DNA from: Aphelocoma coerulescens
Taxonomy: Eukaryota; Chordata; Aves; Passeriformes; Corvidae
Direction: 5' to 3'
Length of the DNA: 64,000 nt
Assembly (NCBI RefSeq): GCF_041296385.1
Contig: NW_027183584.1
Location: 62,001-126,000 of the forward strand
A program made the position numbers and the translations under genes. Each line of letters begins with the position of its first letter. Within the stretch, counting starts at the first letter, position 1. Under the pieces are notes generated by a model, which was given only the letters and a program-made list of their open reading frames with translations, was not told the DNA's origin and did no database searches. Shown here in pieces: positions 48,847 through 59,961 of this stretch.

Positions 48847-51114
48847 CAGAGCTCCCCGAGCTTCTGTGGTGTCACAGTGGAGGCAGGGTTGCATCAGGTT
48901 CCATAGCATCAGCACGGTCTCCAGGGCTCGCAGAGGTTCTGTGGTGTCACAGTGGAGGCAGGGTTGCATCAGGTTCCATAGCATCACCACAGTCTCCAGG
49001 GCTCCCTGAGCTTCTGTGGTGTCACAGTGGAGGCAGGGTTGCATCAGGTTCCATAGCATCAGCACGGTCTCCAGGGCTCCCAGAGGTTCTGTGGTGTCAC
49101 AGAGGAGGCAGGGTTGCATCAGGTTCCATAGCATCACCACGGTCTCCAGGGCTCCAAGAGCTTCTGTGTTGTCACAGAGGAGGCAGGGTTGCATCAGGTT
49201 CAATAGCATCAGCACGGTCTCCAGGGCTCCCCTGAGCTTCTGTGGTGGTGTCACAGAGGAGCCAGGCTTCCTTGTAGTTCCCCAGGATCACAAAGGCTCT
49301 CCTGGGAGCCACGGGTCACAAAGCACCGTGGGCTCTGTGCAGCATTGCTGTGTCACAATGGCCGCTGGCTTCCACGAGCCCCCGCAGTGTCCCAGTGGGC
49401 CCCGTGGCTTTAGGAGTGGGTGGCTGGGAGTTGGTGCCAGCGGCTGGGGGAGCAGCAGCAGGGACTGTGTGTGGACAGTGCCATGGCCACTTGTGTGGCC
49501 ACTGGTGTCTCTGTGCCAGGCACAGCCGTGGTGTGTAACACCGGCTCTGGGTCCTTTGGCTGTGCAGGTGGCAGTCACGGCCTGGAGCAGGGCTGCTCCC
49601 GGGGGACAGCCTGGGGCAGGAGGCTGCTGGAGATTCATTCCCCACACTCCTTGTCATGAGGTGCTCAGAGTGATTGGAAAGGCTGTTGGCAGCAGGCAGT
49701 TCTCTGGGTTCAAGCTGTGGAGCTGTCAGCGGGAATGCAAAGGCCAAGCTGGTGAGCCTTTTGTCCTGGTGCCTTTAGTGTGTGAGCAGTCCCTGGTGCC
49801 GTTGTCTTTGGATCCTGAGTGTGGGAGAGGCAAGGCTTAGGATGGTGCGTAGAGCTGAGAAGGAAAGTGCCGAGAGCAGCGTGTGTGCTGCTGCTTTGAG
49901 GGGTGCAGTTGAAGTTGTAGGCAGCAAGAGCTTTCTCAGCTGGCCCTTTTGTGAGCTCTGCTTTTGCCAGATGACTTCCATCTTACCCTCTTACCATCTT
50001 AGCCTCTCATTTTTGCATATCCCAAACCCCCTTCCAAACATCCAGCAGCTGCTTGTAAAGAAGAAGTCCTAGAACAAAAAGCCAGTGCTGCCTTTCATAG
50101 CCCCTTTGCTGTCTATGAAGTAGAGGAAAGAAGCTAGTGAGACGCACTTTCTTTCTCAACTCCATAGAGCGCATCCTTCTCTCAAGGTGGCAGAGTCCTT
50201 GGCGGAAGTGAAGCATCTGCAGCTGCAGTTCAGACTGAGAGATGTGCCAGGACAGGAAACATTTGCTGACCTTCCCTGTTCCCTGTGCAACATGATTCTC
50301 GCATCCCAGTCACTTTCACATACCTTCGGTATCCCTGAGTCCAAGCAGCTAAAGCTCACAGAGACAGAAGTGTCAGGAAGGGAAACGTTCCAAAAGCACC
50401 CCCTTCTCTTATCAGCATATAAATTGTGCACAACAGGCTGCGGCACCGAACCTTCCTTCTCAGATAGACATGCCATCACACTTTTCACTCTTGCAGCTCG
50501 GTTGAAAAGCTCCAGCAGCTGCTCCCGCAATAGCAAAAGGTTCTAGAAGTGAAAGCCAGTTTGGGGCTGCACCTTCTCCTTGCCGCATGTAAGCCACACC
50601 AAACTCCCTGATGCACTCTGTCCTCCCCTTCTCAAAGGAGTAGACGGTGGCATCAGGACACACCTGTGTCCCAGCAGCTGGGTGCCCAGCCGGGAGCAGG
50701 AGCAGGGCTGGGGCTGCTCCCAAAGTTGCCCCGCCCCAATGCCAGAGCCGGACATATGCTGAGGGGGGGCTGGATCAGGCTTTATTGTCCAGCTGCATGC
50801 CAGGAGTGAGCACAAAATCTACCTGCATTCTCTGCAGCATGCCATCCTGGAGCAGAGCCATTGCCAAAGGAAGCCGTCAGCCCGTGCCAAGCCAGTGCCG
50901 GAGTGGGATCCTAGCAGCACCTGTGGAAGCCGGGAGAGAGGAGCCCACCTGGAGCAGGTTCGTGCAGGATTAATCATCCCGTGGCTTCCCACCAGGGTCC
51001 TGTTGCTTCCAAAAGGCCCCACAGTGTCACTGTGGCCCCTCGGTTCCACCAGGTTCCATAGCGTCACTGTGGTGCCCAGGGTTCCGTCAGCTTCGCCAGC
51101 ATCCCCACGGTCTG
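48847..51114 (+). repeat. Monomer U23, class A (2268 bp)
   Basis: The subrepeat array is 48858-49233, with T at 49169 (shared with U21) and G at 48930 (CTCGCAGAGG, shared only with U25). It carries G at 49286, ATT at 49344-49346 and G at 50382. It links U21 on one side with U25 on the other. Confidence 0.97.
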
Positions 51115-53382
51115 CAGAGCTCCCCGAGCTTCTGTGGTGTCACAGTGGAGGCAGGGTTGCATCAGGTTCCATAGCATCAGCACGGTCTCCAGGGCTCCCA
51201 GAGGTTCTGTGGTGTCACAGTGGAGGCAGGGTTGCATCAGGTTCCATAGCATCACCACAGTCTCCAGGGCTCCCTGAGCTTCTGTGGTGTCACAGTGGAG
51301 GCAGGGTTGCATCAGGTTCCATAGCATCAGCACGGTCTCCAGGGCTCCCAGAGGTTCTGTGGTGTCACAGAGGAGGCAGGGTTGCATCAGGTTCCATAGC
51401 ATCACCACGGTCTCCAGGGCTCCAAGAGCTTCTGTGGTGTCACAGAGGAGGCAGGGTTGCATCAGGTTCAATAGCATCAGCACGGTCTCCAGGGCTCCCC
51501 TGAGCTTCTGTGGTGGTGTCACAGAGGAGCCAGGCTTCCTTGTAGTTCCCCAGCATCACAAAGGCTCTCCTGGGAGCCACGGGTCACAAAGCACCGTGGG
51601 CTCTGTGCAGCCCCGCTGTGTCACAATGGCCGCTGGCTTCCACGAGCCCCCGCAGTGTCCCAGTGGGCCCCGTGGCTTTAGGAGTGGGTGGCTGGGAGTT
51701 GGTGCCAGCGGCTGGGGGAGCAGCAGCAGGGACTGTGTGTGGACAGTGCCATGGCCACTTGTGTGGCCACTGGTGTCTCTGTGCCAGGCACAGCCGTGGT
51801 GTGTAACACCGGCTCTGGGTCCTTTGGCTGTGCAGGTGGCAGTCACGGCCTGGAGCAGGGCTGCTCCCGGGGGACAGCCTGGGGCAGGAGGCTGCTGGAG
51901 ATTCATTCCCCACACTCCTTGTCATGAGGTGCTCAGAGTGATTGGAAAGGCTGTTGGCAGCAGGCAGTTCTCTGGGTTCAAGCTGTGGAGCTGTCAGCGG
52001 GAATGCAAAGGCCAAGCTGCTGAGCCTTTTGTCCTGGTGCCTTTAGTGTGTGAGCAGTCCCTGGTGCCGTTGTCTTTGGATCCTGAGTGTGGGAGAGGCA
52101 AGGCTTAGGATGGTGCGTAGAGCTGAGAAGGAAAGTGCCGAGAGCAGCGTGTGTGCTGCTGCTTTGAGGGGTGCAGTTGAAGTTGTAGGCAGCAAGAGCT
52201 TTCTCAGCTGGCCCTTTTGTGAGCTCTGCTTTTGCCAGATGACTTCCATCTTACCCTCTTACCATCTTAGCCTCTCATTTTTGCATATCCCAAACCCCCT
52301 TCCAAACATCCAGCAGCTGCTTGTAAAGAAGAAGTCCTAGAACAAAAAGCCAGTGCTGCCTTTCATAGCCCCTTTGCTGTCTATGAAGTAGAGGAAAGAA
52401 GCTAGTGAGACGCACTTTCTTTCTCAACTCCATAGAGCGCATCCTTCTCTCAAGGTGGCAGAGTCCTTGGCGGAAGTGAAGCATCTGCAGCTGCAGTTCA
52501 GACTGAGAGATGTGCCAGGACAGGAAACATTTGCTGACCTTCCCTGTTCCCTGTGCAACATGATTCTCGCATCCCAGTCACTTTCACATACCTTCGGTAT
52601 CCCTGAGTCCAAGCAGCTAAAGCTCACAGAGACAGAAGTGTCAGGAAGGAAAACGTTCCAAAAGCACCCCCTTCTCTTATCAGCATATAAATTGTGCACA
52701 ACAGGCTGCGGCACCGAACCTTCCTTCTCAGATAGACATGCCATCACACTTTTCACTCTTGCAGCTCGGTTGAAAAGCTCCAGCAGCTGCTCCCGCAATA
52801 GCAAAAGGTTCTAGAAGTGAAAGCCAGTTTGGGGCTGCACCTTCTCCTTGCCGCATGTAAGCCACACCAAACTCCCTGATGCACTCTGTCCTCCCCTTCT
52901 CAAAGGAGTAGACGGTGGCATCAGGACACACCTGTGTCCCAGCAGCTGGGTGCCCAGCCGGGAGCAGGAGCAGGGCTGGGGCTGCTCCCAAAGTTGCCCC
53001 GCCCCAATGCCAGAGCCGGACATATGCTGAGGGGGGGCTGGATCAGGCTTTATTGTCCAGCTGCATGCCAGGAGTGAGCACAAAATCTACCTGCATTCTC
53101 TGCAGCATGCCATCCTGGAGCAGAGCCATTGCCAAAGGAAGCCGTCAGCCCGTGCCAAGCCAGTGCCGGAGTGGGATCCTAGCAGCACCTGTGGAAGCCG
53201 GGAGAGAGGAGCCCACCTGGAGCAGGTTCGTGCAGGATTAATCATCCCGTGGCTTCCCACCAGGGTCCTGTTGCTTCCAAAAGGCCCCACAGTGTCACTG
53301 TGGCCCCTCGGTTCCACCAGGTTCCATAGCGTCACTGTGGTGCCCAGGGTTCCGTCAGCTTCGCCAGCATCCCCACGGTCTG
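51115..53382 (+). repeat. Monomer U24, class A (2268 bp)
   Basis: The subrepeat array is 51126-51501, of the U1 type. C at 52020 removes the donor-like GT. It is identical to U17 and U26 at the tracked sites. Confidence 0.97.
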
Positions 53383-55500
53383 CAGAGCTCCCCGAGCTTC
53401 TGTGGTGTCACAGTGGAGGCAGGGTTGCATCAGGTTCCATAGCATCAGCACGGTCTCCAGGGCTCGCAGAGGTTCTGTGGTGTCACAGTGGAGGCAGGGT
53501 TGCATCAGGTTCCATAGCATCACCACAGTCTCCAGGGCTCCCTGAGCTTCTGTGGTGTCACAGTGGAGGCAGGGTTGCATCAGGTTCCATAGCATCACCA
53601 CGGTCTCCAGGGCTCCCCTGAGCTTCTGTGGTGGTGTCACAGAGGAGCCAGGCTTCCTTGTAGTTCCCCAGCATCACAAAGGCTCTCCTGGGAGCCACGG
53701 GTCACAAAGCACCGTGGGCTCTGTGCAGCATTGCTGTGTCACAATGGCCGCTGGCTTCCACGAGCCCCCGCAGTGTCCCAGTGGGCCCCGTGGCTTTAGG
53801 AGTGGGTGGCTGGGAGTTGGTGCCAGCGGCTGGGGGAGCAGCAGCAGGGACTGTGTGTGGACAGTGCCATGGCCACTTGTGTGGCCACTGGTGTCTCTGT
53901 GCCAGGCACAGCCGTGGTGTGTAACACCGGCTCTGGGTCCTTTGGCTGTGCAGGTGGCAGTCACGGCCTGGAGCAGGGCTGCTCCCGGGGGACAGCCTGG
54001 GGCAGGAGGCTGCTGGAGATTCATTCCCCACACTCCTTGTCATGAGGTGCTCAGAGTGATTGGAAAGGCTGTTGGCAGCAGGCAGTTCTCTGGGTTCAAG
54101 CTGTGGAGCTGTCAGCGGGAATGCAAAGGCCAAGCTGGTGAGCCTTTTGTCCTGGTGCCTTTAGTGTGTGAGCAGTCCCTGGTGCCGTTGTCTTTGGATC
54201 CTGAGTGTGGGAGAGGCAAGGCTTAGGATGGTGCGTAGAGCTGAGAAGGAAAGTGCCGAGAGCAGCGTGTGTGCTGCTGCTTTGAGGGGTGCAGTTGAAG
54301 TTGTAGGCAGCAAGAGCTTTCTCAGCTGGCCCTTTTGTGAGCTCTGCTTTTGCCAGATGACTTCCATCTTACCCTCTTACCATCTTAGCCTCTCATTTTT
54401 GCATATCCCAAACCCCCTTCCAAACATCCAGCAGCTGCTTGTAAAGAAGAAGTCCTAGAACAAAAAGCCAGTGCTGCCTTTCATAGCCCCTTTGCTGTCT
54501 ATGAAGTAGAGGAAAGAAGCTAGTGAGACGCACTTTCTTTCTCAACTCCATAGAGCGCATCCTTCTCTCAAGGTGGCAGAGTCCTTGGCGGAAGTGAAGC
54601 ATCTGCAGCTGCAGTTCAGACTGAGAGATGTGCCAGGACAGGAAACATTTGCTGACCTTCCCTGTTCCCTGTGCAACATGATTCTCGCATCCCAGTCACT
54701 TTCACATACCTTCGGTATCCCTGAGTCCAAGCAGCTAAAGCTCACAGAGACAGAAGTGTCAGGAAGGAAAACGTTCCAAAAGCACCCCCTTCTCTTATCA
54801 GCATATAAATTGTGCACAACAGGCTGCGGCACCGAACCTTCCTTCTCAGATAGACATGCCATCACACTTTTCACTCTTGCAGCTCGGTTGAAAAGCTCCA
54901 GCAGCTGCTCCCGCAATAGCAAAAGGTTCTAGAAGTGAAAGCCAGTTTGGGGCTGCACCTTCTCCTTGCCGCATGTAAGCCACACCAAACTCCCTGATGC
55001 ACTCTGTCCTCCCCTTCTCAAAGGAGTAGACGGTGGCATCAGGACACACCTGTGTCCCAGCAGCTGGGTGCCCAGCCGGGAGCAGGAGCAGGGCTGGGGC
55101 TGCTCCCAAAGTTGCCCCGCCCCAATGCCAGAGCCGGACATATGCTGAGGGGGGGCTGGATCAGGCTTTATTGTCCAGCTGCATGCCAGGAGTGAGCACA
55201 AAATCTACCTGCATTCTCTGCAGCATGCCATCCTGGAGCAGAGCCATTGCCAAAGGAAGCCGTCAGCCCGTGCCAAGCCAGTGCCGGAGTGGGATCCTAG
55301 CAGCACCTGTGGAAGCCGGGAGAGAGGAGCCCACCTGGAGCAGGTTCGTGCAGGATTAATCATCCCGTGGCTTCCCACCAGGGTCCTGTTGCTTCCAAAA
55401 GGCCCCACAGTGTCACTGTGGCCCCTCGGTTCCACCAGGTTCCATAGCGTCACTGTGGTGCCCAGGGTTCCGTCAGCTTCGCCAGCATCCCCACGGTCTG
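53383..55500 (+). repeat. Monomer U25, class C by length but class A by haplotype (2118 bp)
   Basis: The subrepeat array is 53394-53619, three subrepeats. G at 53466 is shared only with class A monomer U23, and ATT at 53730-53732 is found otherwise only in class A copies. It lacks all four class C markers. I read it as a U23-like class A monomer that independently lost two subrepeats. Confidence 0.97.
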
Positions 55501-57768
55501 CAGAGCTCCCCGAGCTTCTGTGGTGTCACAGTGGAGGCAGGGTTGCATCAGGTTCCATAGCATCAGCACGGTCTCCAGGGCTCCCAGAGGTTCTGTGGTG
55601 TCACAGTGGAGGCAGGGTTGCATCAGGTTCCATAGCATCACCACAGTCTCCAGGGCTCCCTGAGCTTCTGTGGTGTCACAGTGGAGGCAGGGTTGCATCA
55701 GGTTCCATAGCATCAGCACGGTCTCCAGGGCTCCCAGAGGTTCTGTGGTGTCACAGAGGAGGCAGGGTTGCATCAGGTTCCATAGCATCACCACGGTCTC
55801 CAGGGCTCCAAGAGCTTCTGTGGTGTCACAGAGGAGGCAGGGTTGCATCAGGTTCAATAGCATCAGCACGGTCTCCAGGGCTCCCCTGAGCTTCTGTGGT
55901 GGTGTCACAGAGGAGCCAGGCTTCCTTGTAGTTCCCCAGCATCACAAAGGCTCTCCTGGGAGCCACGGGTCACAAAGCACCGTGGGCTCTGTGCAGCCCC
56001 GCTGTGTCACAATGGCCGCTGGCTTCCACGAGCCCCCGCAGTGTCCCAGTGGGCCCCGTGGCTTTAGGAGTGGGTGGCTGGGAGTTGGTGCCAGCGGCTG
56101 GGGGAGCAGCAGCAGGGACTGTGTGTGGACAGTGCCATGGCCACTTGTGTGGCCACTGGTGTCTCTGTGCCAGGCACAGCCGTGGTGTGTAACACCGGCT
56201 CTGGGTCCTTTGGCTGTGCAGGTGGCAGTCACGGCCTGGAGCAGGGCTGCTCCCGGGGGACAGCCTGGGGCAGGAGGCTGCTGGAGATTCATTCCCCACA
56301 CTCCTTGTCATGAGGTGCTCAGAGTGATTGGAAAGGCTGTTGGCAGCAGGCAGTTCTCTGGGTTCAAGCTGTGGAGCTGTCAGCGGGAATGCAAAGGCCA
56401 AGCTGCTGAGCCTTTTGTCCTGGTGCCTTTAGTGTGTGAGCAGTCCCTGGTGCCGTTGTCTTTGGATCCTGAGTGTGGGAGAGGCAAGGCTTAGGATGGT
56501 GCGTAGAGCTGAGAAGGAAAGTGCCGAGAGCAGCGTGTGTGCTGCTGCTTTGAGGGGTGCAGTTGAAGTTGTAGGCAGCAAGAGCTTTCTCAGCTGGCCC
56601 TTTTGTGAGCTCTGCTTTTGCCAGATGACTTCCATCTTACCCTCTTACCATCTTAGCCTCTCATTTTTGCATATCCCAAACCCCCTTCCAAACATCCAGC
56701 AGCTGCTTGTAAAGAAGAAGTCCTAGAACAAAAAGCCAGTGCTGCCTTTCATAGCCCCTTTGCTGTCTATGAAGTAGAGGAAAGAAGCTAGTGAGACGCA
56801 CTTTCTTTCTCAACTCCATAGAGCGCATCCTTCTCTCAAGGTGGCAGAGTCCTTGGCGGAAGTGAAGCATCTGCAGCTGCAGTTCAGACTGAGAGATGTG
56901 CCAGGACAGGAAACATTTGCTGACCTTCCCTGTTCCCTGTGCAACATGATTCTCGCATCCCAGTCACTTTCACATACCTTCGGTATCCCTGAGTCCAAGC
57001 AGCTAAAGCTCACAGAGACAGAAGTGTCAGGAAGGAAAACGTTCCAAAAGCACCCCCTTCTCTTATCAGCATATAAATTGTGCACAACAGGCTGCGGCAC
57101 CGAACCTTCCTTCTCAGATAGACATGCCATCACACTTTTCACTCTTGCAGCTCGGTTGAAAAGCTCCAGCAGCTGCTCCCGCAATAGCAAAAGGTTCTAG
57201 AAGTGAAAGCCAGTTTGGGGCTGCACCTTCTCCTTGCCGCATGTAAGCCACACCAAACTCCCTGATGCACTCTGTCCTCCCCTTCTCAAAGGAGTAGACG
57301 GTGGCATCAGGACACACCTGTGTCCCAGCAGCTGGGTGCCCAGCCGGGAGCAGGAGCAGGGCTGGGGCTGCTCCCAAAGTTGCCCCGCCCCAATGCCAGA
57401 GCCGGACATATGCTGAGGGGGGGCTGGATCAGGCTTTATTGTCCAGCTGCATGCCAGGAGTGAGCACAAAATCTACCTGCATTCTCTGCAGCATGCCATC
57501 CTGGAGCAGAGCCATTGCCAAAGGAAGCCGTCAGCCCGTGCCAAGCCAGTGCCGGAGTGGGATCCTAGCAGCACCTGTGGAAGCCGGGAGAGAGGAGCCC
57601 ACCTGGAGCAGGTTCGTGCAGGATTAATCATCCCGTGGCTTCCCACCAGGGTCCTGTTGCTTCCAAAAGGCCCCACAGTGTCACTGTGGCCCCTCGGTTC
57701 CACCAGGTTCCATAGCGTCACTGTGGTGCCCAGGGTTCCGTCAGCTTCGCCAGCATCCCCACGGTCTG
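55501..57768 (+). repeat. Monomer U26, class A (2268 bp), pairs with U17 and U24
   Basis: The subrepeat array is 55512-55887, of the U1 type. C at 56406 removes the donor-like GT. It starts the second copy of the A-B-B trimer. Confidence 0.97.
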
Positions 57769-59961
57769 CAGAGCTCCCCGAGCTTCTGTGGTGTCACAGT
57801 GGAGGCAGGGTTGCATCAGGTTCCATAGCATCAGCACGGTCTCCAGGGCTCCCAGAGGTTCTGTGGTGTCACAGTGGAGGCAGGGTTGCATCAGGTTCCA
57901 TAGCATCACCACAGTCTCCAGGGCTCCCTGAGCTTCTGTGGTGTCACAGTGGAGGCAGGGTTGCATCAGGTTCCATAGCATCAGCACGGTCTCCAGGGCT
58001 CCCAGAGGTTCTGTGGTGTCACAGAGGAGGCAGGGTTGCATCAGGTTCAATAGCATCAGCACGGTCTCCAGGGCTCCCCTGAGCTTCTGTGGTGGTGTCA
58101 CAGAGGAGCCAGGCTTCCTTGTAGTTCCCCAGCATCACAAAGGCTCTCCTGGGAGCCACGGGTCACAAAGCACCGTGGGCTCTGTGCAGCCCCGCTGTGT
58201 CACAATGGCCGCTGGCTTCCACGAGCCCCCGCAGTGTCCCAGTGGGCCCCGTAGCTTTAGGAGTGGGTGGCTGGGAGTTGGTGCCAGCGGCTGGGGGAGC
58301 AGCAGCAGGGACTGTGTGTGGACAGTGCCATGGCCACTTGTGTGGCCACTGGTGTCTCTGTGCCAGGCACAGCCGTGGTGTGTAACACCAGCTCTGGGTC
58401 CTTTGGCTGTGCAGGTGGCAGTCACGGCCTGGAGCAGGGCTGCTCCCGGGGGACAGCCTGGGGCAGGAGGCTGCTGGAGATTCATTCCCCACACTCCTTG
58501 TCATGAGGTGCTCAGAGTGATTGGAAAGGCTGTTGGCAGCAGGCAGTTCTCTGGGTTCAAGCTGTGGAGCTGTCAGCGGGAATGCAAAGGCCAAGCTGGT
58601 GAGCCTTTTGTCCTGGTGCCTTTAGTGTGTGAGCAGTCCCTGGTGCCGTTGTCTTTGGATCCTGAGTGTGGGAGAGGCAAGGCTTAGGATGGTGCGTAGA
58701 GCTGAGAAGGAAAGTGCCGAGAGCAGCGTGTGTGCTGCTGCTTTGAGGGGTGCAGTTGAAGTTGTAGGCAGCAAGAGCTTTCTCAGCTGGCCCTTTTGTG
58801 AGCTCTGCTTTTGCCAGATGACTTCCATCTTACCTTCTTACCATCTTAGCCTCTCATTTTTGCATATCCCAAACCCCCTTCCAAACATCCAGCAGCTGCT
58901 TGTAAAGAAGAAGTCCTAGAACAAAAAGCCAGTGCTGCCTTTCATAGCCCCTTTGCTGTCTATGAAGTAGAGGAAAGAAGCTAGTGAGACGCACTTTCTT
59001 TCTCAACTCCATAGAGCGCATCCTTCTCTCAAGGTGGCAGAGTCCTTGGCGGAAGTGAAGCATCTGCAGCTGCAGTTCAGACTGAGAGATGTGCCAGGAC
59101 AGGAAACATTTGCTGACCTTCCCTGTTCCCTGTGCAACATGATTCTCGCATCCCAGTCACTTTCACATACCTTCGGTATCCCTGAGTCCAAGCAGCTAAA
59201 GCTCACAGAGACAGAAGTGTCAGGAAGGAAAACGTTCCAAAAGCACCCCCTTCTCTTATCAGCATATAAATTGTGCACAACAGGCTGCGGCACCGAACCT
59301 TCCTTCTCAGATAGACATGCCATCACACTTTTCACTCTTGCAGCTCGGTTGAAAAGCTCCAGCAGCTGCTCCCGCAATAGCAAAAGGTTCTAGAAGTGAA
59401 AGCCAGTTTGGGGCTGCACCTTCTCCTTGCCGCATGTAAGCCACACCAAACTCCCTGATGCACTCTGTCCTCCCCTTCTCAAAGGAGTAGACGGTGGCAT
59501 CAGGACACACCTGTGTCCCAGCAGCTGGGTGCCCAGCCGGGAGCAGGAGCAGGGCTGGGGCTGCTCCCAAAGTTGCCCCGCCCCAATGCCAGAGCCGGAC
59601 ATATGCTGAGGGGGGGCTGGATCAGGCTTTATTGTCCAGCTGCATGCCAGGAGTGAGCACAAAATCTACCTGCATTCTCTGCAGCATGCCATCCTGGAGC
59701 AGAGCCATTGCCAAAGGAAGCCGTCAGCCCGTGCCAAGCCAGTGCCGGAGTGGGATCCTAGCAGCACCTGTGGAAGCCGGGAGAGAGGAGCCCACCTGGA
59801 GCAGGTTCGTGCAGGATTAATCATCCCGTGGCTTCCCACCAGGGTCCTGTTGCTTCCAAAAGGCCCCACAGTGTCACTGTGGCCCCTCGGTTCCACCAGG
59901 TTCCATAGCGTCACTGTGGTGCCCAGGGTTCCGTCAGCTTCGCCAGCATCCCCACGGTCTG
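57769..59961 (+). repeat. Monomer U27, class B (2193 bp), pairs with U18
   Basis: The subrepeat array is 57780-58080. Its last subrepeat has GGTTCAATAG, a class A feature not seen in the other class B copies. It has the class B markers A at 58253 and T at 58835. A at 58390 is shared only with U18. Confidence 0.97.

Larger units (their letters stand above)
44311..53382 (+). repeat. A-A dimer, two tandem copies
   Basis: U21-U22 (44311-48846) and U23-U24 (48847-53382) are 4536 bp each. First members share T at 44633/49169, ATT at 44808/49344 and G at 45846/50382. A third, contracted copy is U25-U26 (53383-57768), linked by G at 48930/53466 and C at 52020/56406. Confidence 0.8.
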
